A stretch of 64,000 nt of DNA. Source: Solirubrobacter deserti. Its GTDB lineage: Bacteria > Actinomycetota > Thermoleophilia > Solirubrobacterales > Solirubrobacteraceae. The DNA is taken from contig NZ_QPKJ02000011.1 in the NCBI RefSeq assembly GCF_003344625.1, forward strand, positions 62,001 to 126,000, written 5' to 3'. Position 1 is the stretch's first letter. Each line of letters begins with the position of its first letter. A program made the translations under genes and the position numbers. The notes below the pieces were generated by a model. The model was not told where the DNA came from. It worked only from the letters and a program-made list of their open reading frames with translations, and did no database searches. Positions 50,891 through 60,470 of the stretch are shown here, piece after piece.

Positions 50891-53800
50891 CTATTTGCGC
50901 GCCGAGGACCGGGCGAGCGCCAGCGCCCGTGAACGGGAGCGCCCGGCCAGGCCGCCGCCGGCCATCACCAGCGTCAGCGCGGCGATGCCGCCCGCGATCT
51001 CCCACGGCCACGGCGAGGGCGGATGCGCATAGGCGACCGCGGCGCTGTCGGCCTCGTAGGCGTACTCCTCGCGGCGCTGCTCGGCGTGCTGCATGACCTG
51101 GAACGGCTGCACCTGCGGCGCCTCGAACGCTTGCACCTGCAGGCCCTGCGGCGGCGAAGGCGGCGCGGCCGGAACCGGCGGCTTGGGCGCGGGCGCAACG
51201 GGCGGGCGCGCGGTGTCGGCGGCGGGCGGCGCGACCGGTGCGGCCGGCGCGGGCTCCACCGGCGGGACGGGCGGCACGGACACGGGCGGCGCCGGGTTCG
51301 GCTCCGCGGGCGCCGGTTGCTGGGGCTGCGGCTGCTGTGGCTGCGGCTCGGGCTCCGCCGCGGGTGCGGGGTCGGAGACCGGCGGCAGCACGTCGGCGGG
51401 CGGCTGGGGCGTCGCGGTGGGCTTCGGGTCCTCGGGGGTCCGCTCGATGTCGGGGAACGCGCACGTGCCCGCGGGCACCGGGGTCGCCTGGATGCCGCGC
51501 CCGACCCGCGGGACCGGAATGACCTCGAGCGGGCTCGTCACCCGCCGGCCGAACGCGGTCACCGTGACGTTCACCCTGCCCAGCGCGAGCGGGCACACGA
51601 AGCCGCGGGGGTCGTCGACGACGTTCCCGGCCGCGTCGAGGACCACCTCGGGACTGCCGTTGCCCCCGGACCCGCTTGGGCGCACCGCGACGAAGCGGGC
51701 GATCCGCGCGTCCGAGGACACGTACGTCATGTTCGTGGCGACGACGGTCCGGCACGACCGCAGAAAGAACCGGCACTGCTCGAGCATCGGCCCGGACGTG
51801 GTGCTGGGGCTCGCCGGGCGCGCCGGCTCACCCGGGGCCGGCGACATCAGGAAGCGCCGCGGGCTGAGATCGCTCGCCGTGACGAACAGCGGGAAGGCCC
51901 AGCCCAGCGGGACGGTCCGGGAGTTCGGGTCCAGGCCCAGCCCGCGCAGCAGCGGCTCGGCCGCGCCCTCCACGGGTGCGACGCCCGTGGCCGGGTCCAA
52001 GCGGCCGACGGCCACGTCGACCAGCAGCAGCGCGGCGCGCGTCTGGCGGATGGAGATCTCCTCGTCGATGCCGACCGAGAACCGGCGCGACGGCGCGTAG
52101 CCCAGCGTGGAGGACTGCAGCAGGGTGAGCGGAGCGGCGGTGCCGGGGGCCTCGACGACGCTCTGCGCGAGCGCGCCGCCGAAGTACTCGTCGGCGGGGT
52201 CGTCCACGCCGGCGGTGGAGACGTAGGCCGAAGCGCGGCCCGCGAGCAGCGCGATCTGCTCGGCCGCGTCCTCGGCGGGCCTCGCGTCCTGGCTGTCGTC
52301 GAGCGGCACGCTGCCGACCACGATCGACGGGAAGCCGTTCTGCCGCGCCTGCTCCATCGTTGCGCGGAGCCACTGGGCCTGTGCGCCGTCCGGACCGCCC
52401 GCGAGCCGGCCCGCGGTGTTGTCGATCGCGATCACGCGCACGGTGCCCGCCGCGGCGGCGACGTCGAACGCGAACGCGGTCCGTGGCCCGCCGTCGGCCG
52501 CGGCCTCGGGCTGCGTGACGGTGCGCAGGTCGACGCCCGTGGGGACCTCCCCGGTGCCCTGCGGCGCGGGCGCGGTGGCGAAGGCCGAAGCGAACGCTTG
52601 CGCGCCACCGTTCGGGAGATCGCCCGGTCCTGGCAGCACGTACGTCGGCACGCCCGCGCCCTGGGTGAGCTCGCGGTAGCGGCGGGCGCCGCCCAGGTCC
52701 AGTGGCTCGCCGCCGACCGAGGCCCGTCCACCGCCGATGAGCAGCGCGGCCGGGCCGGCGCCGGCGGCCGTCATCGCGCGCACGCGCTCAGTCGCGGCCT
52801 GCAGGTGCGTGTCGGGGGCGTAGCCCTGGCCGGCCGCGCCGGCGCAGCGGTCCAGGCACGCCGGATGGCCGCCGACGGCGAGGCGCACCCAGCCGGCCGG
52901 CGGAGGCGTCTCGCCGGCTTGGGACGGGTCGGCGGGCGGGGCGGCGAGCGCGCCCCGCTCCAGCCGGCGCACCGAGGCCACGCCGCCCAGGGTCGGCGAC
53001 TCCGGGCCGCTGCGCCACGGCGGTGCCATCGAGGGATCCGACACGCCGCCGAGCAGCAGGCCGCTGCCTTCGCCGTCCACGAGCAGCACGCGCGTGTTCG
53101 GCGTCATATCCGGCAGGTCGCGGCCGCCCGAGCGCTGGAAGCGCGAGCGGTCCAGGTCGACCCAGCCGTCGGCCGTCTCGCGCAGCACCACCGCGTCGGT
53201 CGGGGACGGCGCGGGCCGCGACGGTCCTGGGGGCGGCTGCGGCGGCGGGTCGTCGTCGTCGATCGGCGGTGGCTGGCGGTCCGGCTCGTACGGCTCCGGC
53301 AGCGGGGTCGCCTCCGAGGTCGCGGACACGATCGTCCGGACGGCGCCATCCGGGTCGCGGAAGGCGGCGAGGGCGTACGGGTGCAGCTCCAGCGGCGCGG
53401 CGGTCGGGCGCCAGGACGCGGTGGCGTTGTCGCGCACGAAGCGGCCGTCGACCGCGACGCCGCCGTCGGCCACGGTCGCCACCGTGCGCACGGCGGCGGG
53501 CAGGCCCGCGGTGGCCATCCGGCTCCGCAGGTCCTCGTCGCGCGCGTAGCCGTCGCCGGACGCGTTGCCCACGTAGAGCCCGTCGGTCGTCGCCAGCAGC
53601 GGCGTGCGGCCGTCGAAGGCGACGCCCGTGATGTGCGTCGGCTCCGGCGCCGAGTCCGGCAGGGCCTGCAGGCGCCAGTTGAAGCCGTCGCCGCGCGCGA
53701 TCAGCCCTTCCAGGCCGACGGCGACGCAGTCCAGCGGGTCCGACGGCGTGCACGCGACGGCGAGCACGACGTTGCGGTCGGTCAGCGCGTCGAAGTTGGT

Positions 53801-55501
53801 GAGCCGCGCGGGCGGCGGGCGCTGGTCCTCGAAGCCGAGGTCGAGGCCGAGCGGGTCGACGTTGGTCGTCGCCAGCAGCCCGTAGCCGCCGCCGGCGATG
53901 ATCACGTTCGGACGCGGCCAGGCGAGCGCGAGCGGCGGCGAGATCACCTCCAGCACGGGGCTGTAGGCCTGCGTCCAGCCGCGGTCGGGCGCGTAGAGCA
54001 CCGCGCCCGTCGAGCGGGTGAGGGCGAAGACGCGGCCGTCGCCGGTCGGGGCGTTCGCCGCGGCGACGAGCGCGTCGGGGAAGACCACCGGCTCTGCCGC
54101 CGGCGGCGGGCCGGCGGCGTCGCGGCTGACCGCGCCGAACGCGACGGTCCCACCCGTGAAGCCCGTGCCGTCCGCGGAGAAGGAGATCGCCTGCGTCGTC
54201 GAGCTGCCGTCCTCGCCGATGCCCGGGCGCAGCGTGAACGCCTCGCCCTCCAGCGCGGCGTAGCCGCCCTGGCGCTGGGCGTCCCGGGCGCGCGCGTCCG
54301 CCGCGACACCGCGGTCGACGGGCGCGCTGACGGTGCGCGAGCCGAACCGGGCGGTGGGCGTCGCGGCCGTGGCCAGCGAGCGGTAGCCGCGGCTTCCGCG
54401 GGCGAACGTGAAGCCCAGCGGGCGGTCGCAGAGCGGCCGGACGTCGCACCAGCGGCCGTCCAGGACCAGGCGCGGCGGGCCGGCCGTCGGGGTTTCGCTC
54501 GGCGTGCCGGTCGCGGTCGCCGTCGCCGTCGCCGTCGAGCTGGGCGTGGCGGTCGCGGTCGCCGTCGAGGACGCGGTCGCGGTGGCGGTGGGCGTGGCGG
54601 TCGGCTCCGCGTCCGGCCCCGCGATCCTCAGCCGCTCGGTGAGGTCGATGGGCGCGGTCGCCCCGGTCGGCGTGACGCGCAGGTCGATCCAGACCCCGTC
54701 GGCCGTCACCGTGAGCGGGTCGGCGGGCGGTGGAGCGACCTCGACCTTCGCGACGGCGGTGCGCAGCTCCTCGTCGAAGCTCGCGGGCACCCAGCGCGGG
54801 CCGGCCGGGTCGCGGCGCAGCAGGACGACGCTGTCGGAGGCCGCCGCGAGCATCCACGCGCGGTCGGGCGCCGCCGCGGCCAGCGCGACGGGGCGGACGG
54901 GGTCCGGCGCGTCGATCGGCTCCCGGGCCCATCCGTCGGCATCCAGGCGCAGCACCGCGGTGGCGGTGCCGTCGGCGATGGTCGGCGCGACGAACGTCGC
55001 CGGCGCGTCGCCGCCGACGACGGCGAGCAACGTGCGGGCAGTCGACGCCGCGGCCCCGCCTCCGACGAGCTGCTCGTCGGTGGCCAGCGCGCCGCCGGGG
55101 TCGGGCGCCGCCGTGAACTCCGCGGCCGGCGCGCGGGTGAACAGCCGCGTCGGCTCGGCCAGCAGGACCGCGCCATGGCCGTCGGCCGTCATCTCCCCCG
55201 CGTGCTGCGGCGCCTCGGCACCGACGGGCGGGCCGGCCGCCAGGCGCGTGGCCGTCCAGCCGCCGCGCGGCGCGCGCCGCATGACGACGGTGGCGTCGCC
55301 GGCGCGGCCGAGCGCCCACGCGCGCGGGCCGTCGGGCGTCGTCTCGATCCCGAAGGGCACCAGCGTGTGCGCCGCGCCGGGGACCTCCGGGCGGGTGGAC
55401 AGCGGCGCGGGCGGAGCGGGTTCACCGCCGTCCTGCGCGAGGGCGAGGGCCGCGCCGGCGGTCGCGAGCGCGACCGCACCCAGGGCGAGCCGGCGTCTCA
55501 C
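50891..55501 (-). CDS. Giant membrane-anchored protein with propeller and inactive phosphoesterase-like domain
   Basis: 1536 aa, GTG start. A hydrophobic N-terminus to about residue 22; propeller-like blades to about residue 720, broken by a Thr/Ala-rich repeat (about 300-345). About residues 850-1130 resemble a calcineurin-like phosphoesterase, but the ligands are gone: LIGGGRAS for GDxxD, LPGPGDLPNGG for GNHD, VVGSVPL for GHxPL. Then an Ig-like stretch, a Pro/Gln-rich linker (about 1330-1450), one TM (PWEIAGGIAALTLVMAGGGLAG) and a basic tail. GTGA overlaps the ftsH stop, so the two are coupled. Confidence 0.82.
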   Translation of the reverse strand: MRRRLALGAVALATAGAALALAQDGGEPAPPAPLSTRPEVPGAAHTLVPFGIETTPDGPRAWALGRAGDATVVMRRAPRGGWTATRLAAGPPVGAEAPQHAGEMTADGHGAVLLAEPTRLFTRAPAAEFTAAPDPGGALATDEQLVGGGAAASTARTLLAVVGGDAPATFVAPTIADGTATAVLRLDADGWAREPIDAPDPVRPVALAAAAPDRAWMLAAASDSVVLLRRDPAGPRWVPASFDEELRTAVAKVEVAPPPADPLTVTADGVWIDLRVTPTGATAPIDLTERLRIAGPDAEPTATPTATATASSTATATATPSSTATATATATGTPSETPTAGPPRLVLDGRWCDVRPLCDRPLGFTFARGSRGYRSLATAATPTARFGSRTVSAPVDRGVAADARARDAQRQGGYAALEGEAFTLRPGIGEDGSSTTQAISFSADGTGFTGGTVAFGAVSRDAAGPPPAAEPVVFPDALVAAANAPTGDGRVFALTRSTGAVLYAPDRGWTQAYSPVLEVISPPLALAWPRPNVIIAGGGYGLLATTNVDPLGLDLGFEDQRPPPARLTNFDALTDRNVVLAVACTPSDPLDCVAVGLEGLIARGDGFNWRLQALPDSAPEPTHITGVAFDGRTPLLATTDGLYVGNASGDGYARDEDLRSRMATAGLPAAVRTVATVADGGVAVDGRFVRDNATASWRPTAAPLELHPYALAAFRDPDGAVRTIVSATSEATPLPEPYEPDRQPPPIDDDDPPPQPPPGPSRPAPSPTDAVVLRETADGWVDLDRSRFQRSGGRDLPDMTPNTRVLLVDGEGSGLLLGGVSDPSMAPPWRSGPESPTLGGVASVRRLERGALAAPPADPSQAGETPPPAGWVRLAVGGHPACLDRCAGAAGQGYAPDTHLQAATERVRAMTAAGAGPAALLIGGGRASVGGEPLDLGGARRYRELTQGAGVPTYVLPGPGDLPNGGAQAFASAFATAPAPQGTGEVPTGVDLRTVTQPEAAADGGPRTAFAFDVAAAAGTVRVIAIDNTAGRLAGGPDGAQAQWLRATMEQARQNGFPSIVVGSVPLDDSQDARPAEDAAEQIALLAGRASAYVSTAGVDDPADEYFGGALAQSVVEAPGTAAPLTLLQSSTLGYAPSRRFSVGIDEEISIRQTRAALLLVDVAVGRLDPATGVAPVEGAAEPLLRGLGLDPNSRTVPLGWAFPLFVTASDLSPRRFLMSPAPGEPARPASPSTTSGPMLEQCRFFLRSCRTVVATNMTYVSSDARIARFVAVRPSGSGGNGSPEVVLDAAGNVVDDPRGFVCPLALGRVNVTVTAFGRRVTSPLEVIPVPRVGRGIQATPVPAGTCAFPDIERTPEDPKPTATPQPPADVLPPVSDPAPAAEPEPQPQQPQPQQPAPAEPNPAPPVSVPPVPPVEPAPAAPVAPPAADTARPPVAPAPKPPVPAAPPSPPQGLQVQAFEAPQVQPFQVMQHAEQRREEYAYEADSAAVAYAHPPSPWPWEIAGGIAALTLVMAGGGLAGRSRSRALALARSSARK

Positions 55502-57372
55502 TGCGCCGGGCGCCCGCCGTTGCGCGGCGCGGCGCGGACCGCGGCAAGGTGCGTCGCGAGCTGCGCGTCGTCCAGCGTCTCGTGCGCCACGAGGTCGCGC
55601 GCCATCCGCCGGACGATCTCCCAGTTGGCGTTCAGCGTGTGCGCGGCGCGCTCCTCGGCGGCCTCCACGATCACGCGCGTCTCGGCGTCGATGCGTTCCA
55701 GCGTGCCCGGTCCGACGCTGCCCAGCTCCTGCAGCGACGCCCCGAGGAAGACCTCCGCGCTCTGCTCGCCGATGGTCACCGGACCGAGCGAGGACATGCC
55801 GAAGGACGTGACCATCGAGCGGGCGAGCTGCGTCGCGGTGTGCAGGTCGTCGTTGACCGCCGTCGAGACCTCGCCGAACGCGAGCCGTTCCGCGGCGGCG
55901 CCGGCGAGCGCGATCTCCAGCTGGCGCTCCAGGTCGCTGCGGCGCAGCACCGTGCGGTCACGGTCGAGCAGCAGCGCGGTGGAGCGGCCGAGCCGGCGCC
56001 CGCGGGAGACGATCGAGACCTGGTGCACCTGCGCGCCGTCCTGGTGCGCGGCGGCCACGACGGCGTGCGCGGCCTCGTGGACGGCGATCGTCTCCAGCTC
56101 GTCCGGGCCGAGCACGTGCGTGTCGTTGCGCGGGCCGCCGACCGTGCGCTGGATCGCCTCGTCGAGGTCGTGCATCGCGATCGCCGTGTGGCCCGCGCGC
56201 GCGGTGAGCAGCGCCGCCTCGTTGACGACGTTCTCGAGCTCGGCGCCCGTGAAGCCGGGGCAGCGGCGCGCGATCTCGGCCGGGTCGACGTCCTCCGCCA
56301 CCGGGCGGCCCTGGAGGTAGAGCGACAGGATCTCCGCGCGACCCTCGGCGTCGGGGGCGTCGACGGTCACCTGGCGGTCGAAGCGGCCCGGCCGCAGCAG
56401 CGCCGGATCGAGGATGTCCGGTCGGTTGGTCGCGGCGAGCACGATCAGTCCGCCGCCGGCGTCGAAGCCGTCCATCTCCACCAGCAGCTGGTTGAGCGTC
56501 TGCTCGCGCTCGTCGTTGCCCTGCCCGACGCCCGCGCCGCGCTTGCGGCCGACCGCGTCGAGCTCGTCGATGAACACGATCGCGGGCGCCGCGGCGCGCG
56601 CCTTGGCGAACAGGTCGCGGATGCGGGCCGCGCCGACGCCGACCAGCGACTCGACGAACTCCGCGCCCGAGACCGAGAAGAACGCGGCGTGGGCCTCGCC
56701 GGCGGTCGCGCGCGCGAGCAGCGTCTTGCCCGTGCCGGGCGGGCCGACGAGCAGCGCGCCCTTCGGCGGGCGGGCGCCGAGCGCGCGGTAGCGGTCCGGG
56801 CTGCGCAGCAGGTCGCACAGCTCCTCGAGCTCGGCGACGGCGGCGGGCGCGCCCGCGACGTCCGCGAACGACGGCCCTTCCGGGTTGCCCGGGCCGAGCT
56901 TGGAGCGCCGCCCGGTCCAGCGGCTGAACGCGCCCATCCCGCCCGCGTCGGACTTCTGGCTGATGCGCATGAACAGCGCGAACAGCGACGCGAGGATCAG
57001 GATCGGCAGCAGCACCTGCACGATCAGGCGCTTGGCCTGCTTGCCGCTCTGGGAGTCGACCGTGACGTTCCCGCCCGACTGCCGGATCGTGTTCAGCAGC
57101 TGGTCCTGGAGCCCGCCGTTGGCCGGGTAGCTCGCCCACACGTCGCGCCCGGCGCGATCGGAGACGAGCACGCGGTGGTCATAGTCCAGCTGGCGCGCCT
57201 GGCGGACGTTGCCCGTTCCCGCCATCCGCTGGACCGTCGTGAACGGCACCTCGATCCCCCGGCTGTGCGGCTGCGTGGAGCCGAGCATGACCAGGAAGAC
57301 GATCAGCAGGACGAGCGCCAGGCCCGCGAACAGCACGGCGAGGGGATCGAGTGAGAGACGGGGCAGGCGCAT
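55498..57372 (-). CDS. Atypical FtsH AAA+ metalloprotease
   Basis: 624 aa, membrane-bound ATP-dependent protease. TM1 about 12-30, periplasmic loop, TM2 about 117-135, AAA domain with Walker A GPPGTGKT (210-217), Walker [15 protein letters not shown] and [20 protein letters not shown]. The zinc site is HEAAH (432-436), canonically HEAGH, with likely third ligand Asp509. The pore loop has Leu243 (SLVGVGAAR) where FtsH normally has Phe (MFVGVGAS). Its TGA overlaps the GTG of the giant membrane protein. A housekeeping ftsH is probably elsewhere, so I leave the symbol blank. Confidence 0.92.
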   Translation of the reverse strand: MRLPRLSLDPLAVLFAGLALVLLIVFLVMLGSTQPHSRGIEVPFTTVQRMAGTGNVRQARQLDYDHRVLVSDRAGRDVWASYPANGGLQDQLLNTIRQSGGNVTVDSQSGKQAKRLIVQVLLPILILASLFALFMRISQKSDAGGMGAFSRWTGRRSKLGPGNPEGPSFADVAGAPAAVAELEELCDLLRSPDRYRALGARPPKGALLVGPPGTGKTLLARATAGEAHAAFFSVSGAEFVESLVGVGAARIRDLFAKARAAAPAIVFIDELDAVGRKRGAGVGQGNDEREQTLNQLLVEMDGFDAGGGLIVLAATNRPDILDPALLRPGRFDRQVTVDAPDAEGRAEILSLYLQGRPVAEDVDPAEIARRCPGFTGAELENVVNEAALLTARAGHTAIAMHDLDEAIQRTVGGPRNDTHVLGPDELETIAVHEAAHAVVAAAHQDGAQVHQVSIVSRGRRLGRSTALLLDRDRTVLRRSDLERQLEIALAGAAAERLAFGEVSTAVNDDLHTATQLARSMVTSFGMSSLGPVTIGEQSAEVFLGASLQELGSVGPGTLERIDAETRVIVEAAEERAAHTLNANWEIVRRMARDLVAHETLDDAQLATHLAAVRAAPRNGGRPAQ

Positions 57373-57513
57373 GGGGAGATCCAGTCGCAGAACGGACGGC
57401 GCTTGCCTTAAGTAGCGCGAGATCCGGCCTTTGTGACCGCCTCAGACGAATAGTCGAGCCACCTGCTCCACTTCGCGACCCTGGCAACAGGACGTTCACG
57501 ACCCCGCCGCGGC

Positions 57514-58476
57514 TCAGGGCCTGTAGGTCTGCACCGCCCCGGGCAGCCGGCTCCAGTCGGCGTACCAGGCGTCGAAGAGCGCGAGCTGGCGCTCGACATA
57601 GCCGCGCTGGCTCGGCGTGAGCTCGTCGGTCTCGTTGAAGTGCAGCGTGTACTCGGCCTCGCCGCGCAGGACGAGCATGTACTTGAAGTAGAGGACCAGG
57701 TCCGGCCCGACGTCGAAGGAGGAGAGCACCGCCATCGCCTGCTCGAGCTCGAGCGCGCGCTGGCGCGCCTCCGCCTCTCCCCGGGCCGCCGCCACGCACA
57801 GGTTGGTCAGGTGCAGCACCTCGACGGGCAGCACGTTGCCGATGCCGGTGATCGCGCCGCACGCCCCGCAGTTGACGTAGCCGTGGAAGACGTTGGTGTC
57901 GACGCCGATCGCGAGCTTGACTTCGTCATCGGCGCTCGTGATGTGCTCGGCGGCGTAGCGCAGGTCGTCCTCGCCGCCGAACTCCTTGAAGCCGACGAGG
58001 TTCGGGTGCTGCCGGCGCAGCTCGAAGAACAGGTCGGCACGCGTCGCGAAGCCGTAGTACGGGCTGTTGTAGATGACCGCCTCCAGCTCGGGGGCGGCGG
58101 AGAGGATCGCGCTGAAGTGCGCGCGCTGCGCCGCCAGGACCGACCCGCGCGAGAGCACGCGCGGGATCACCATCAGCCCCTTGGCTCCGACCTCCTGCGC
58201 GTGCGTGGCGAGCGCGACCGCGGTGCGCGTGTTGACCGCGCCGGTGCCGACGATCACCGGGATGCCCGCGCCCACGAGCCGCTCGACGCCCTCCATGCGC
58301 TCCGCGTCGGTCAGCAGCGGCCAGTCGCCCATCGACCCGGCGTAGATCATCGCCGTCATGCCGTGCTCCATCAGCTGCTGGGCCTTGCGCACGAGCGCGT
58401 CGAAGTCCGGCGTGCGGTCCTCGGCGCAGGGCGTCATCAGCGCCGGAAGCGTGCCGTTGAAGATCGATGCGGTCAT
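57514..58476 (-). CDS. Dihydrodipicolinate synthase / N-acetylneuraminate lyase family protein
   Basis: 320 aa TIM barrel. The Schiff-base Lys is Lys164 in LVGFKEFGGE and the catalytic Tyr is Tyr136 in YNSPYYG. The GxxGE motif of true DapA is changed (YAGSMGDWPLL). The length and changed motif favour an aldolase acting on another 2-oxo acid, for example a hydroxyproline- or sugar-acid-type substrate. It stands alone, with 127 bases upstream. Confidence 0.9.
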   Translation of the reverse strand: MTASIFNGTLPALMTPCAEDRTPDFDALVRKAQQLMEHGMTAMIYAGSMGDWPLLTDAERMEGVERLVGAGIPVIVGTGAVNTRTAVALATHAQEVGAKGLMVIPRVLSRGSVLAAQRAHFSAILSAAPELEAVIYNSPYYGFATRADLFFELRRQHPNLVGFKEFGGEDDLRYAAEHITSADDEVKLAIGVDTNVFHGYVNCGACGAITGIGNVLPVEVLHLTNLCVAAARGEAEARQRALELEQAMAVLSSFDVGPDLVLYFKYMLVLRGEAEYTLHFNETDELTPSQRGYVERQLALFDAWYADWSRLPGAVQTYRP

Positions 58477-58603
58477 GGTCCTCGTGCTTTCCTCGGGATG
58501 CGAGCGACCAGCTTGCCGGGCACCGCGTGCCGCGACCAGCGACAGATGCCGCGTCTTGCATCGACACCTGTCGCCCGCTTCGGCCCCTTCTGCGATGCGC
58601 GGG

Positions 58604-59218
58604 TCAGCGCGCCATGCGCCGCAACAGCCGCCGCGCGCCGAAGACCGCCGCCCCCGCGCCAGCCACCCACGGCCCAGCGACGATCACCGGGTCGAGCAGG
58701 TGGTGGCGCCGGTCGGAGCGGCCGCGGCGGGCCGCACCGTCGGCGGAGAACTCGGAGAGCACGCCGGTCTGGGTCACCGGGTTGTCCGGCCGCAGCGTCG
58801 CGAACGAGCGCACATGGCTGCCCCAGGCGTCGACCCGGTCACCCACGATGAGCAGGAGCCAGTGCCCCAGCCGGGCCTCGCTGTACCGCGCGTACGCCAG
58901 CCGGCGGATGTGGCCGGACACGCCGTGCAGCGGCTGCGCGGTTCCGAACACGGGCGTGACGAAGGCGTGCTCGATCGAGCGTTCGCGCCCTTCGGCCCCG
59001 GGCTGGCGCTCGGGGAAGCGCCAGTGCGCGCCCGTGCCGTCCGGGTCGTACCGCAGCTTGGGGTGCGACGGGCGGTCGGCCGGATCCAGGTCCGCGCCCC
59101 AGCCGGGAATCCGCGCCCGCAGCTGCTCGGGGGTCTCGCGCAGCTGCGGCCGGTCGGGGACGTAGGCGATCGGGAGCTCGTCCGTGCTGCGGGTGTGCGT
59201 CTTGCTCGGATCGGTCAT
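58604..59218 (-). CDS. Hypothetical protein downstream of the alcohol dehydrogenase
   Basis: 204 aa from ATG 59218 with GGAGCG upstream. The N-terminal half is soluble (STDELPIAYVPDRPQLRETP, IPGWGADLDPADRPSHPKL). Near the end is a hydrophobic stretch (DPVIVAGPWVAGAGAAVF), perhaps a TM or amphipathic helix. No family recognised. It starts 11 bases after the alcohol dehydrogenase stop, so the two are co-transcribed and may work together. Confidence 0.75.
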   Translation of the reverse strand: MTDPSKTHTRSTDELPIAYVPDRPQLRETPEQLRARIPGWGADLDPADRPSHPKLRYDPDGTGAHWRFPERQPGAEGRERSIEHAFVTPVFGTAQPLHGVSGHIRRLAYARYSEARLGHWLLLIVGDRVDAWGSHVRSFATLRPDNPVTQTGVLSEFSADGAARRGRSDRRHHLLDPVIVAGPWVAGAGAAVFGARRLLRRMAR

Positions 59219-59229
59219 GGTCGGCGCTC

Positions 59230-60378
59230 CTAGGACGCGCTGGGCAGGATCAGCGGCTTGATGCAGCCGTCGAGCTTCGCCGAGAAGACGTGGTACGCCT
59301 CGGAGATGTTCTCGAGCGGGAAGCGGTGGGTCACCATCGCTCGGGGCGTGAGGTAGCCGTTGCGGACGTGCTCGAACATCCGCGGCCACTGTCGCTTGAC
59401 CGGCGTCTGGTTCATGCGCAGGCTCAGGCCCTTGTTGACCGCGTCCCCGAACTTGACGGCGCTGGGGATCGGCCCGTAGGCGCCGACCACGGCGACCGTG
59501 CCGCCCTTTCGCACGCTGTCGATCGCCCAGTTGAGCGCGACGGGTGAGCCGCCCTGCAGCTTGAGCTTGGTCCCCGCGATGTGCTGCAGGCAGCTGCCGT
59601 CGGCCTCGGCGCCCACCGCCTCGATCACGACGTCCGCGCCGAGGAAGTCGGTCTGCTGCTTGAGCTCGACCACGATGTCGTCGTACTCGTCGTAGTCGAG
59701 CGTCTCGGCGTAGGCCATCGTGCGGGCCTTCTCGAGCCGCTCGGTCAGGTGGTCGACGACGATGACCCGGCCGGCGCCCATCAGCCACGCGGACTGCGCG
59801 GCGATCAGCCCGACCGGCCCGGCGCCGAGGACGACCACGGTGTCGCCCTCGGCGATCTCGCCGAGCTGCGCGCCGAAGTACCCCGTCGCGGCGGCGTCGG
59901 TGAGCAGCACGGCGTCCTCGTCGTGCATCCAGTCGGGGATCTTTACGGGGCCGACGTCGGCGAACGGCACCCGGACGTACTCCGCCTGGCCGCCGTCGTA
60001 GCCGCCGGTCGTGTGCGAGTAGCCGTAGATCCCGCCCACCGCCGTGGCGTTGGCGTTCACGTTGTGGCAGTTGCTGTACAGGCCGCGGGCGCAGAACCAG
60101 CAGCTGCCGCAGAAGATGTTGAAGGGCACCATCACCCGGTCGCCGACCTGCAGGTGCTCGACCGAGGACCCGATCTCGTCCACCACGCCGATGAACTCGT
60201 GCCCGAACGTGTGGCCGATCCGGGTGTCCGGCATCATCCCGTGGTACAGGTGCAGGTCGGAGCCGCAGATCGCCGCCAGCTGCACGCGGACGATCGCGTC
60301 ATTGGGGTGCTCGATGCTGGGCTTGTCCTTCTCCTCTACCCGCAGCTTGTACGGGCCGCGGTACGTCATCGCGCGCAT
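59230..60378 (-). CDS. Zinc-dependent alcohol dehydrogenase, glutathione-independent formaldehyde-dehydrogenase type
   Basis: 382 aa from ATG 60378 (the TTG at 60396 would put GGAGG inside the gene). Catalytic zinc ligands sit in AAICGSDLHLYHG and GHEFIGVVDEIG. The structural zinc uses the Cys in FCGSCWFCARGLYSNC. The cofactor motif is VLGAGPVGLIAAQSA. Relatives oxidise formaldehyde, alcohols or dismutate aldehydes with tightly bound NAD. Substrate uncertain. Confidence 0.93.
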   Translation of the reverse strand: MRAMTYRGPYKLRVEEKDKPSIEHPNDAIVRVQLAAICGSDLHLYHGMMPDTRIGHTFGHEFIGVVDEIGSSVEHLQVGDRVMVPFNIFCGSCWFCARGLYSNCHNVNANATAVGGIYGYSHTTGGYDGGQAEYVRVPFADVGPVKIPDWMHDEDAVLLTDAAATGYFGAQLGEIAEGDTVVVLGAGPVGLIAAQSAWLMGAGRVIVVDHLTERLEKARTMAYAETLDYDEYDDIVVELKQQTDFLGADVVIEAVGAEADGSCLQHIAGTKLKLQGGSPVALNWAIDSVRKGGTVAVVGAYGPIPSAVKFGDAVNKGLSLRMNQTPVKRQWPRMFEHVRNGYLTPRAMVTHRFPLENISEAYHVFSAKLDGCIKPLILPSAS

Positions 60379-60470
60379 CATGCCTCCACACAGCAAGGGA
60401 CGGGGCTGTCGAGCTTCCCGCCCGGATCTGCGCCGAAACCCGCCGCACCCGCGAACGGACCGCGGACGGT

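Noticed and set aside
54478..54610. Short tandem-like repeats (GTCGC/GGTCG units)
   Set aside because: They encode the Thr/Ala-rich linker of the giant protein; there is no array structure beyond coding low complexity.
51023..56320. 1765-aa plus-strand open frame
   Set aside because: Arg/Gly/His-rich composition and no family motif. It is antisense to two well-supported genes; long antisense frames are common at this GC content.
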